Shown here: piece after piece, positions 43,289-50,969 of the stretch | Position numbering within the stretch: position 1 is the first letter of the stretch | Layout of the letters: every line of letters starts with the position of its first letter | Notes under the pieces: generated by a model | Database searches by the model: none | Seen by the model: only the letters and a program-made list of their open reading frames with translations | What the model was told of the DNA's origin: nothing | NCBI GenBank assembly: GCA_035541875.1 | Contig: DATKML010000009.1 | Coordinates: 1-64,000, forward strand | Reading direction: 5' to 3' | From: JAJPHI01 sp035541875 | GTDB taxonomy: Bacteria > Desulfobacterota > Binatia > Binatales > Binataceae | DNA: 64,000 bases | Translations under genes and position numbers: made by a program

Positions 43289-44521
43289 ATGAAACAAGCG
43301 CCGGTTTATATCCTCGGCGGGGCGCAAAGTGATTTTGCCCGCAACTGGACGAAGGAAGGTAAGCACTTCGTCGACGTAATGAAGCAGACCGCGACCGATG
43401 CGCTCACATCGTCGGGTGTCGAGCCGCGTGACGTTGGCAGCGCGCACGTCGGTAATTTCGCAGCCGAACTTTACGCCAAGCAGGGGCAGCTCGGGGCTTT
43501 CTTTCTGGAGCTAGATCCGGGGTTCTCCGGCGTCGCTACGGCCCGTCACGAAGCGGCCTGCGCCTCCGGCTCGATTGCGATCCTGGCAGCATCGGCTGAG
43601 ATTGAAGCCGGACGTTACGACTGCTCAGCGGTGGTCGGACTTGAGCAGATGAAGACGGTCGATACCGTCACGGGCGGCGACTTCCTCGGTACCGCTGGAT
43701 GGTACGAGCGCGAATGCAAAGGTAAGGACTATCCGTTCCCGCGGCTTTTTGGCCGCTTGGGCGATGAGTACGACAAGCGCTACGGCTTGAAGAGCGAACA
43801 TCTGGAGCGCATCTCGGCGATCAACTATGGGAATGCGCGGCGCAATCCGCTGGCGCAAACCCGCAACTGGCCACAAGCCGAAAAAGATCCTCAGCAGCGC
43901 GAGAAGTTCCGCCAGGTGCTCGCGGGCCGTATCCGTGTCGGCGATTGCTCGCAGGTAACCGATGGCTGCTCGATCCTGTTCCTTGCGTCCGAAAAATTCG
44001 CGACTGATTACGCAAAGCGCAAGGGAATCAAGCTGGAGGATATTCCGCGGATTCTCGGCTGGGGCCATCACACGGCCTACCTTGAGTTCGACGCAAAGGT
44101 CGCGGAGAGCAAGGACGAGCAGTATGTCCTGCCACATACCCGTCAGGCGATTGTGGATGCCTTTAACCGCGCGGGCGTCGGCTCAGCCTTCGACGTGGAC
44201 GGCATCGAGACCCACGACTGCTTCACGACCTCCGAGTACATGGCGATCGACCACTTTGGCCTGACCAAGCCGGGTGAGTCGTGGAAGGCGATCGAAGAGG
44301 GTGTAATCGAACCGACCGGCAAGCTGCCGATTAATCCGAGCGGCGGTCTTATCGGCGCGGGCCATCCGGTGGGCGCCACGGGCGTGCGCCAGATGCTCGA
44401 TTGCTTCCGCCAGGTCACTGGAACGGCCGGCGATTATCAGGTTGAGGGTGCGAAGAAGTTCGCGATGCTGAATATCGGTGGCAGCGGTACGACGAGCTGC
44501 GCGTTCGTCGTCGGCAAGTAG
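43289..44521 (+). CDS. SCP2-type thiolase
   Basis: A 410-residue thiolase of the SCP-x/lipid-transfer class, acting on ketoacyl-CoA. The nucleophile Cys is in HEAACASGSIA (about residue 91), the catalytic His in THDCFTTSE (about 311) and the C-terminal GGLIGAGHPVGATGVRQ (about 349). The extra regions QVTDGCSILFLASE and PFPRLFGRLGDEYDKRYGL are typical of this class. AAGGAG precedes ATG 43289. Unlike the second thiolase at 54,436 it has no DUF35 partner next to it. A strong terminator follows. Confidence 0.9.
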   Translation: MKQAPVYILGGAQSDFARNWTKEGKHFVDVMKQTATDALTSSGVEPRDVGSAHVGNFAAELYAKQGQLGAFFLELDPGFSGVATARHEAACASGSIAILAASAEIEAGRYDCSAVVGLEQMKTVDTVTGGDFLGTAGWYERECKGKDYPFPRLFGRLGDEYDKRYGLKSEHLERISAINYGNARRNPLAQTRNWPQAEKDPQQREKFRQVLAGRIRVGDCSQVTDGCSILFLASEKFATDYAKRKGIKLEDIPRILGWGHHTAYLEFDAKVAESKDEQYVLPHTRQAIVDAFNRAGVGSAFDVDGIETHDCFTTSEYMAIDHFGLTKPGESWKAIEEGVIEPTGKLPINPSGGLIGAGHPVGATGVRQMLDCFRQVTGTAGDYQVEGAKKFAMLNIGGSGTTSCAFVVGK

Positions 44522-44542
44522 GCAAGCAATCCCTACGAAGCT

Positions 44543-44577
44543 AAAAGGCGGTGGTCCTGCGGGACCGCCGCCTTTTT
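44543..44577 (+). terminator. Rho-independent terminator after the thiolase gene
   Basis: AAAAGGCGGTGGTCC pairs with GGGACCGCCGCCTTTTT through a three-base loop; perfect stem with a T-run. Confidence 0.92.
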
Positions 44578-44617
44578 ATTTGACTCCACCGGGGCGAATC
44601 GCGCAGCCTCGACCGTT

Positions 44618-44935
44618 ATGGACTGCGCATTCCTGCAACTGGTAATTGCGTCGATCGCATACGCGATCGGGGGCATCTGCATGAAGCTCTCAGAGGGGCT
44701 CACCCGGCCACTGCCAACCATGGCGCTTTTTGCGCTGTTTATTTTTGGCGCGTCGCTGCAGACACTCGGGATGCGCCGGGCCGATCTCGGTGTTGCCTAT
44801 ATCGTGGTTCTCGGGCTCGAGGCTGTGGTCGCGCTTGGGCTTAGCGTTTCCGTGTTAGGAGAAACCTGCTCACTATCGCGACTTGGTGCTGTGGCCTTGG
44901 TCGTTGTCGGAATCGCGTGGCTCCGCCACACCTGA
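44618..44935 (+). CDS. SMR-family (EmrE-like) membrane protein without the usual glutamate
   Basis: A 105-residue protein with four membrane helices; the block GICMKLSEGLTRPLPTMALF aligns with EmrE around residues 18-37. Aligning helix 1 puts Tyr (AYAIGG) where EmrE has the proton/drug-binding Glu14 (AEVIG). LGVAYIVVLGLEAVV matches helix 3 but with a Glu at a position where EmrE has none. Without Glu14, classical proton-coupled drug export is unlikely; a different substrate or non-transport role is possible. A short gap separates it from the convergent dimethylformamidase-like gene. Confidence 0.8.
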   Translation: MDCAFLQLVIASIAYAIGGICMKLSEGLTRPLPTMALFALFIFGASLQTLGMRRADLGVAYIVVLGLEAVVALGLSVSVLGETCSLSRLGAVALVVVGIAWLRHT

Positions 44936-44973
44936 CCAAGGGTATCGGTGGAGTTTGTTGGCGACACACCGCA

Positions 44974-47247
44974 CTAAGTCAGCGGTTCGTCGCTGGCGAA
45001 GCGGCGCAGCACATTCCAGGTCATGCGCGAGACGTTGTTCTCGTACTTGTTGTGCGAGAGGCTCCCGCACCACGCGATAGAACTCGCGGAGAAGACCGCC
45101 CCGCCACCGTTCGTCGTGAAGTAAACAATGTCCGCACGAACGCCAGGATCCTGCGTGCCGCCGGTGCCCGGGTAATTGAAATAGATCTCCTCGACGACGC
45201 GTTGCATCCCGTCGGAATCGTTCTCGGAACTGGCAACGAGGAGCGCATGGGGCGGTGTGCCGAGCGCCAGATCGTAGCGATCGATTTCGAACCCGGCCGC
45301 GCCGTCGCCTGAGAGGCCGAAATCACCGATCCTCTCGTCTTCCTTGATGCCCTCGAAGATAAACGCGGCGCGCGAATCGCCACGATCGGGCATCTGGCGA
45401 TAGTAGGTCGAGCGATCGAAGCCTTGCGCTGAAAAGCCGACGCCGACGATCTTCTGCGGCGGACGGGCTCGATTGCGCCATACCCCGCCACGCTCGCCGG
45501 TCGTGCTGTGGAAGTATTCGCCGGGCTTGGCCTGCCACGCGCGTGATCCGCTCTCACCCTTGCGGACCTCGATCAGGTGAGGCTTCTCGGGATGGAAGGA
45601 GGTGACCCAATAAAACCCGTTGCCCCCGAGATACATCAGGCGACCACTGGTCGTCAGATAGTCTTCCATCCCGTCGAGCATCGCCGACGAGTAATACTCG
45701 GGATGCGTCCCGGTCAGAATCACCTTGTAACCGCGCAGCAGCGCCGCTCCTTCGCGATGCAGGTCTTCGTCGGTGATAACGTCGTAGGCGAAGCCTTGCG
45801 CCTCCAGCCAATCGATCAGGTGGAGATCGGCCGCGAGTCCCCACAGGAAACCGTCGAAGCGATGGTTCGGGCGCATGTTGGGGATAGGCCGCAGCCGCGA
45901 GACGTAACAGACGCCGCTTCCATCGGCGTGATGGTCGTAAGTCGAAAGCCCGAGCTCCGGATGCGTGTACAGGTAGATATCGTCCGGCGAGATTACTGTC
46001 GGACGAGCCACGACCGCTTCGGTAGGAGCGAACAGGAGCAGTTCGTTCGAGTACGCCATGTAAGACGCGGTCGGCATCAGGAAGGCGATTTTGGCGGTCG
46101 GAGCACCTGCCGGTCGGCGTACCACGAATGGGATGTACTCGATCGCATCGCCGGATGTGAGTTTGGCAGCGTAAATACCTGAACGCATCGAGTCAGGTAG
46201 CGTCAGTTCGAAGGCCGGCTCCCATCCTGCGTCTTCGAGATCATCATCGTGGAAGTGAATCGCGCCGTATTCGCGCGGTGCGTGGATAAAATGTTCTTCG
46301 CGACCTTTCCAGTTGTATCCGGTCATCGCGCGAGCCGGCGCGTTAACGCATCGACCGTGTAGATCGTTGCCCGAGGTGTCGGTCACACGATCGGTCGGTA
46401 TGCCGTCGGAGCCGATACCATCGGCGAAGTCCCATCGTGCGACTAAGCCTCGGCTGTCGGGTTCGTGGCTTGCCGCGAGCTCTTCTAATTCCCGGATGCT
46501 CATCGCGTGGCTGTAGACGAGTGGGCGATCGATTTTGCCGTTGTAACAGCCAGCGACGAGTTGGACACCGGAAGCAGAGCATCCGTCGCTCCATCCAGCT
46601 ATCATTGCAGGGGTCTCACCGTGGAAATTCAGATTGGCAGCCTGGATCTCGTGGGTGCCGCCCGCGGGTAGTTTGGCCACCCGTCCGATCGTTGAATTGA
46701 CCGCGTTTACCACCGGTGCGAGATGAACGACGGCTTTCCCGGTCGCATGATCGTAACTGGCGCCCGCGGAGTACCATACGCCGGGATGCATCGCGTGGTT
46801 CGACGCGGTCTCGACGAAGCCGCCTTGACCATCACCAATCCACAGCGCGAGTTTCCTATCAGCGTTGATTACCAATGCCCAGCCGCGACGGGCCTTCGGA
46901 TCCCATCGGGTGATTAACCCCTGCGGACCTTTGGCGGGGGTCGTCGGCATGATGAAGGCATGAAGCGTGATCGCGGTGCCGAGGTTGAGCAAGTTGTCTT
47001 GGTCGTCGACGACGATATTGGAGCCCGAGCGGATCGGCTGAAGCTTGCCCGGATAGTCGCCGTCGAGCGCGGTCTGTATGGCTTCTTCTTTGACTCCCGG
47101 CCCGGCGGGATTCGCGTCGCCGCTGATTAGCCGCACGATCTCGGCATGATAGATCGACGCTCCGTCGACACTAACCATAAACTTGATGCGGTCGCCCGGC
47201 AGCACACTAATCTTATCGCTGTAGCCGTGGATATGAGTCTCATCCAT
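44974..47247 (-). CDS. N,N-dimethylformamidase-like large subunit
   Basis: The large (beta) subunit of dimethylformamidase carries a mononuclear iron bound by two Tyr and one carboxylate, and splits formamides. The 757-residue product matches in length and order: an N-terminal jelly-roll/lectin-like region (LVARWDFADGIGSDG near 275), then the amidase-like core with LGLSTYDHHADGSGVCYVSR (about 437), the ILTGTHPEYYSSAMLDGMED block (about 518) holding the likely Glu ligand, and SGRLMYLGGNGFYWVTSFHP. The small subunit is encoded 30 bases upstream. Substrate identity is not certain; related enzymes may act on other N-substituted amides. Confidence 0.87.
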   Translation of the reverse strand: MDETHIHGYSDKISVLPGDRIKFMVSVDGASIYHAEIVRLISGDANPAGPGVKEEAIQTALDGDYPGKLQPIRSGSNIVVDDQDNLLNLGTAITLHAFIMPTTPAKGPQGLITRWDPKARRGWALVINADRKLALWIGDGQGGFVETASNHAMHPGVWYSAGASYDHATGKAVVHLAPVVNAVNSTIGRVAKLPAGGTHEIQAANLNFHGETPAMIAGWSDGCSASGVQLVAGCYNGKIDRPLVYSHAMSIRELEELAASHEPDSRGLVARWDFADGIGSDGIPTDRVTDTSGNDLHGRCVNAPARAMTGYNWKGREEHFIHAPREYGAIHFHDDDLEDAGWEPAFELTLPDSMRSGIYAAKLTSGDAIEYIPFVVRRPAGAPTAKIAFLMPTASYMAYSNELLLFAPTEAVVARPTVISPDDIYLYTHPELGLSTYDHHADGSGVCYVSRLRPIPNMRPNHRFDGFLWGLAADLHLIDWLEAQGFAYDVITDEDLHREGAALLRGYKVILTGTHPEYYSSAMLDGMEDYLTTSGRLMYLGGNGFYWVTSFHPEKPHLIEVRKGESGSRAWQAKPGEYFHSTTGERGGVWRNRARPPQKIVGVGFSAQGFDRSTYYRQMPDRGDSRAAFIFEGIKEDERIGDFGLSGDGAAGFEIDRYDLALGTPPHALLVASSENDSDGMQRVVEEIYFNYPGTGGTQDPGVRADIVYFTTNGGGAVFSASSIAWCGSLSHNKYENNVSRMTWNVLRRFASDEPLT

Positions 47248-47277
47248 GTCGGAGTCTTAGGAGAGGAGAGTGGTGAA

Positions 47278-47652
47278 TCAGGCGCGGTTTAGCATTTCGA
47301 TCCGCTTCAGGAAGAGCGCATGCATCGCCTTGGCTTCGGATTTGTAAACCTGGTCGTCGATGAAAGTCGGTGCTTTGCCACGCTCGCCACTTAGCCGAGC
47401 GATGCGCCATTGTTGAAAGGGCTTGGTGCACACGATTACCAGCGCAGTGGTCGACGGACCGCGCCGCAAGTAGTTCAAGACCCGGGCAAGCGCGTCGCTG
47501 TGATCGCCGAGCGGAGTCCGTTTGTGCTCGCCGATCACCTTCTTCGTTATCAGCAAGCGAATCGCGTCCCGTGTCCGCTCGTCAAAGCGGCGGAAAGCGA
47601 CCGCGCTCTTATCCGACATAGCCGCTTCAACCGACATGGTGAGTTCGCGCAT
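47278..47652 (-). CDS. N,N-dimethylformamidase-like small subunit
   Basis: A 124-residue protein upstream of the large subunit. Its second half, RVLNYLRRGPSTTALVIVCT, QQWRIARLSGERGKAPTF and EAKAMHALFLKRIEM, has the same pattern as the small (alpha) subunit of Paracoccus dimethylformamidase as I remember it (HNYFR...YRIA...EEAMHAVFLRRIE). The small subunit packs against the beta subunit and stabilises it. Three in-frame ATGs at the start (codons 1, 6, 12) are possible. The gap to the upstream zinc-ribbon gene is four bases. Confidence 0.78.
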   Translation of the reverse strand: MRELTMSVEAAMSDKSAVAFRRFDERTRDAIRLLITKKVIGEHKRTPLGDHSDALARVLNYLRRGPSTTALVIVCTKPFQQWRIARLSGERGKAPTFIDDQVYKSEAKAMHALFLKRIEMLNRA

Positions 47653-47656
47653 GGCG

Positions 47657-47965
47657 TCAGTTGCCCCAGCTGCGACTGCTTGTAATGGCTTCCGCGCCGC
47701 GTCGTTTCAGCGAATCGAGACAATCGGCGCACAGGGCCCAGTCGTTGCGCCCGAGGTGCGCGAGGATTTTCGAAGAAGCGTCCATGAAGAAGACGATACC
47801 GGCGATTGTGTGCTTAGGGTCGAGACAGCGATCACAGAACTTTTCGTCGCGTTCCGCGAGCATTCCCCGGACTGTTTTCGGATCTTCGACCATCACGGCG
47901 CGGACAGTATCTATAGGGTCGTTGATAGCCGCGATCTTACTCCCTTCCGGTTTTAGTGGGTTCAT
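47657..47965 (-). CDS. Small zinc-ribbon-like protein in the dimethylformamidase operon
   Basis: A 102-residue protein with a CxxC...CxxC arrangement: FCDRCLDPKHTIAGIVFFMD and WALCADCLDSLKRRGAE. No family is recognised. The ATG at 47965 has GGAG six bases upstream. It sits immediately before the small-subunit gene on the same strand, so it could regulate or mature the enzyme, for example by metal handling (inference). Confidence 0.6.
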   Translation of the reverse strand: MNPLKPEGSKIAAINDPIDTVRAVMVEDPKTVRGMLAERDEKFCDRCLDPKHTIAGIVFFMDASSKILAHLGRNDWALCADCLDSLKRRGAEAITSSRSWGN

Positions 47966-48170
47966 CAAAAGCTCCGTTCAAAAATGGTGGGTCTATCAAG
48001 ACGCACCTGTCGCTGGTTTCCGCCTGGCTCGCTTATCAGTTTCGGGTAGGAGGAGCTCATGCGACCGATCATCGCAAAATACGGAATCCACCCGTTCAAA
48101 GGAGTAACTTGCTCAGCAATAAAAAAAGATTGCGAGCAAGCCTCAGGGTGTAGGGCGATACCACAGACAG

Positions 48171-48500
48171 ATGGCGGGGCACGCAGAAATCGAACCCATG
48201 AACGAAACTTGGAAGAACCCGCTCAAAGGTAAAACGATCGAAACGGTGCGCGCGCCTTGCGCGCACCGCATGGACGTTCTGAAGCGTATGGGTTCGCGCA
48301 GCGATGCGGCTAAAATCGTGATGTTGGCAGAGAAAAGAGGAGTCGAGGTGACTTCCGAAGAAGGCCCCCCAAACAACAACGAGTGCGAGCGTTGTGCCCC
48401 GTATCAACGCCATGCAAATTTTCTAGCAGACCGCTTTCCGATCCGCCAACGCAGCTCAGATCGATTCGCCAACAAGCTCGACAGTGACGACTGTGGATAA
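48171..48500 (+). CDS. Hypothetical protein (109 aa), weak
   Basis: An isolated frame divergent from the dimethylformamidase operon. It reads MNETWKNPLKGKTIETVRAP from an internal ATG at 48198, then HRMDVLKRMGSRSDAAKIVM and NNNECERCAPYQ. A few Cys residues hint at metal binding. No family and no clear ribosome binding site; it converges on the GNAT gene 14 bases away. May be non-coding. Confidence 0.35.
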   Translation: MAGHAEIEPMNETWKNPLKGKTIETVRAPCAHRMDVLKRMGSRSDAAKIVMLAEKRGVEVTSEEGPPNNNECERCAPYQRHANFLADRFPIRQRSSDRFANKLDSDDCG

Positions 48501-48513
48501 GCTACGAGTAACT

Positions 48514-48954
48514 CTACAAAGGGTGATCCATCAAACGATGGGGAATGCCGGCTTCTTCGAAGATCTCACCCTTAGGTTGGTAGCCGCATTTGAGATAGAA
48601 CCCCTCGGCATGCATCTGGGCATGAAGGACCGCATGCTTGAAGCCCTGCTCTCGAGCGAGATTCATCAGATATTCCAGGATTTGACGCCCGATTCCTTCT
48701 CTCCGGCGCTCCTTTAATACCGCCATTCGCCCGATTTTTACCTGATCGCCGTGCGGAATCATCCGTCCGCATCCGATGGGTGTGTCTCCTACGGTCGCGA
48801 GGACATGCGTGGCGATAGCGTCATCATCGTCTAGTTCGATCCCCTCCGGAACGCCCTGTTCCTCGATAAAGACGATCCGGCGCAAGGCCCAAGCCTGCTC
48901 CATCGCGACCCGATCGCTCCTCTCAATGACCTTTATAGTGAGGCCTGAGCTCAT
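48514..48954 (-). CDS. GNAT-family N-acetyltransferase
   Basis: A 146-residue acetyl-CoA-dependent acetyltransferase (ElaA/YjcF-like). Motif A is IGRMAVLKERRREGIGRQIL with the R-x-x-G-x-G acetyl-CoA loop, and motif B is GFKHAVLHAQMHAEGFYLKC ending GYQPKGEIFEEAGIPH. Substrate unknown. It starts about 145 bases from the divergent thioredoxin-like pseudogene. Confidence 0.88.
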   Translation of the reverse strand: MSSGLTIKVIERSDRVAMEQAWALRRIVFIEEQGVPEGIELDDDDAIATHVLATVGDTPIGCGRMIPHGDQVKIGRMAVLKERRREGIGRQILEYLMNLAREQGFKHAVLHAQMHAEGFYLKCGYQPKGEIFEEAGIPHRLMDHPL

Positions 48955-49098
48955 AGCATCGACTTAGCGCGAGGGCCTTTCGTGCGTCAAATCGATCACC
49001 CGACCACCATCGTTCGGATGGCTTTGGATGCGGACTTTGGTGGCAGTTATGGTAGTCTGCCGAAACCTTGATTCGGGGCTTCGCCGTATAAGAATCGT

Positions 49099-50079
49099 AT
49101 GCCGCAAATCAAAGAGACTATTCTCGCCCCGTCGTTGGAAGGTGGCGAGTGATTGCAGGGCGAACCGGTCGATCTGAAAAACGACCGGCGCGAAAACGTC
49201 GTACTGGTCGATTTCTGGGACTACACCTGCGTGAACTGTATCCGCACGCTGGCCTATGTGGCCGAATGGCATCGACGATACGCGCCGAGCGGGCTAACGA
49301 TCGTCGGCGTTCATGCTCGCGAGTTCAGTTTCGGGTGCGATCGAGAGAACGTCTTCGCAGCGATTAAGGAGTATGGCCTCGATTACGCAATCGTGCTCGA
49401 CAATCGCTATGCCAGCTGGAAGGCCTATTCCAACCGATGCTGACCGGCGAAGTACTTAATCGATACGGCTGGACGGTTACGCTACTACCATTTTGGCGAG
49501 GGGCTTTATGCCGAAACCGAAGCCCAGCTTCAAAAGGTGCTGCGAGAAGTGAATCCCGAAGCGGAGTTTCCTGCTCCGATGGAACCGATTCGGGATATCG
49601 ATCAGCCCGGTGCGGTCTGCTATCGCGTGACGCCCGAGCTGTACCTAGGGTATGCGCGGGGGCAGTTCGGCAAGCCGAGCGGAGTCGTCCAGGCCAAGCT
49701 CAATGATTATCGTGACCCGGGCCATCAGGCGGAAGGGTTGGCTTACCTCAGCGGCGCCTGGACGGTAAGTGGGGAGTCGTCACGCGCGGAGGCAGATGGG
49801 GCGGTTTTGTCGTTGCGCTACACCGCTTCCGAGGTAAATCTCGTGATGACACCGCCATCCGGCGCGGTGGCGTGCGTCGAATTGCAATTGGGAGAGGGAC
49901 AGCGTCCCGGCCTCGATGCGGAACAGAAAGACGACCGCTATATCGTGAGCGTCGATCGTCCGCGGATGTATCGTCTGGTCGCCAATGAATCGGTGCAGCC
50001 GGGCAGTCTGAAACTCATCGGGCACGAACCCGGATGGGCCGCCTTTGCGTTCACTTTTCTTTCCTGCGTAGTTGCCTGA
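49099..50079 (+). pseudogene. DipZ/TlpA-type thioredoxin protein interrupted by two in-frame TGA codons
   Basis: From ATG 49099 one frame of 327 codons runs to 50079 with two internal TGAs, at 49150-49152 (after PSLEGGE) and 49441-49443 (between SNRC and PAKYLID). The thioredoxin domain is clear: VDFWDYTCVNCIRTLAYVAE with CxxC, then IALDNRY-like sequence. In DipZ-type proteins this position reads RYWPAEYLID, so the second TGA stands in place of a Trp codon (TGG). The first (EGGE-TGA-LQGEPV) probably does too. The C-terminal half (TPELYLGYARGQFGKP onward) is the DipZ-like carbohydrate-binding-type domain and is intact. Probably a pseudogene. Confidence 0.8.
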
Positions 50080-50165
50080 TAGTCGCCAGGCTGCGCCGTT
50101 TCTCGAGCCCGCCCTTTTCTTGAGACAGAAAAAAGGTCTAATCAATCGATTGAGAGGAAGCACTG

Positions 50166-50963
50166 ATGGCTCAATCACGCGTGATGACGGCTGATGAACA
50201 GATGCTTGGTGCAGCGCGGGCGCTGCTTGCCGCGCGCTACCCAATCGCACTGACCGGCGCGGGAATGTCAGTTGAGAGTGGAATTCCGCCGTTTCGTGGT
50301 CCCGGCGGGCTTTGGACCAAGTATGGCGAGCCGCCGATGAACGGCTATCAGATCTTCTTGCAGGACCCAAAAAAGGGTTGGGAGGACCGCATCCGTCGTC
50401 AGGATGACGAACTCTGGCGGCCACTCAAGGTCGCAAAGCCGAATCCCGGCCATACAGCACTCGCGGAACTCGAAGCAATGGAGGTGCTGCGATTTCTTAT
50501 CACGCAGAACGTCGACGACCTCCATCGGCAGGCGGGTCACAAAGCCCTCGCCGAGATTCACGGCAACTGGAAACTGATCCGTTGTCTCGATTGCAATGCG
50601 CGCTTTGAGGCCGAGCAGATTAGTCTCGAATCGCTGCCACCGCACTGCCCAGAATGCGAGGGTCTACTGAAAGGCGATACAGTGGCCTTCGGCGAGCCGA
50701 TTCCGCGCGACGTTCTGGGGGAGTGCGTAGATCATTCGGCGCGGGCCGATCTGGTGATCGTCGCGGGAACGTCGGCGACGGTCTATCCGGCCGCGGGTTT
50801 CGCGATCGAGGTCAAGCAACGCGGCGGTATTCTGATCGAAGCGAATCTCTACGATTCAGAGATTACTCAGATCTGCGATTTCAGCCTGCGCGGGCCAACG
50901 GGCGAAGTATTGCCGCGGCTGGTCGCGACAGTATCGGAGTTAAGGAAGAACAGGCTTTCCTGA
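50166..50963 (+). CDS. Sir2-family NAD-dependent protein deacylase
   Basis: A sirtuin of 265 residues: GAGMSVESGIPPFRG (about 32), TQNVDDLHRQAG (about 118), catalytic His in EIHGNWKLIRC (about 135), the zinc cysteines in CLDC and CPEC, and the NAD-binding GTSATVYPAAG (about 202). It removes acyl groups from lysines using NAD. It converges on the ArnT-like gene with seven bases between them. Confidence 0.94.
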   Translation: MAQSRVMTADEQMLGAARALLAARYPIALTGAGMSVESGIPPFRGPGGLWTKYGEPPMNGYQIFLQDPKKGWEDRIRRQDDELWRPLKVAKPNPGHTALAELEAMEVLRFLITQNVDDLHRQAGHKALAEIHGNWKLIRCLDCNARFEAEQISLESLPPHCPECEGLLKGDTVAFGEPIPRDVLGECVDHSARADLVIVAGTSATVYPAAGFAIEVKQRGGILIEANLYDSEITQICDFSLRGPTGEVLPRLVATVSELRKNRLS

Positions 50964-50969
50964 TCCTGC

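Noticed and set aside
49099..50079. Selenocysteine or reassigned UGA in the thioredoxin-like gene
   Set aside because: No SECIS-like hairpin follows either TGA, expected residues are Trp, and other genes in the window use TGA as a normal stop.
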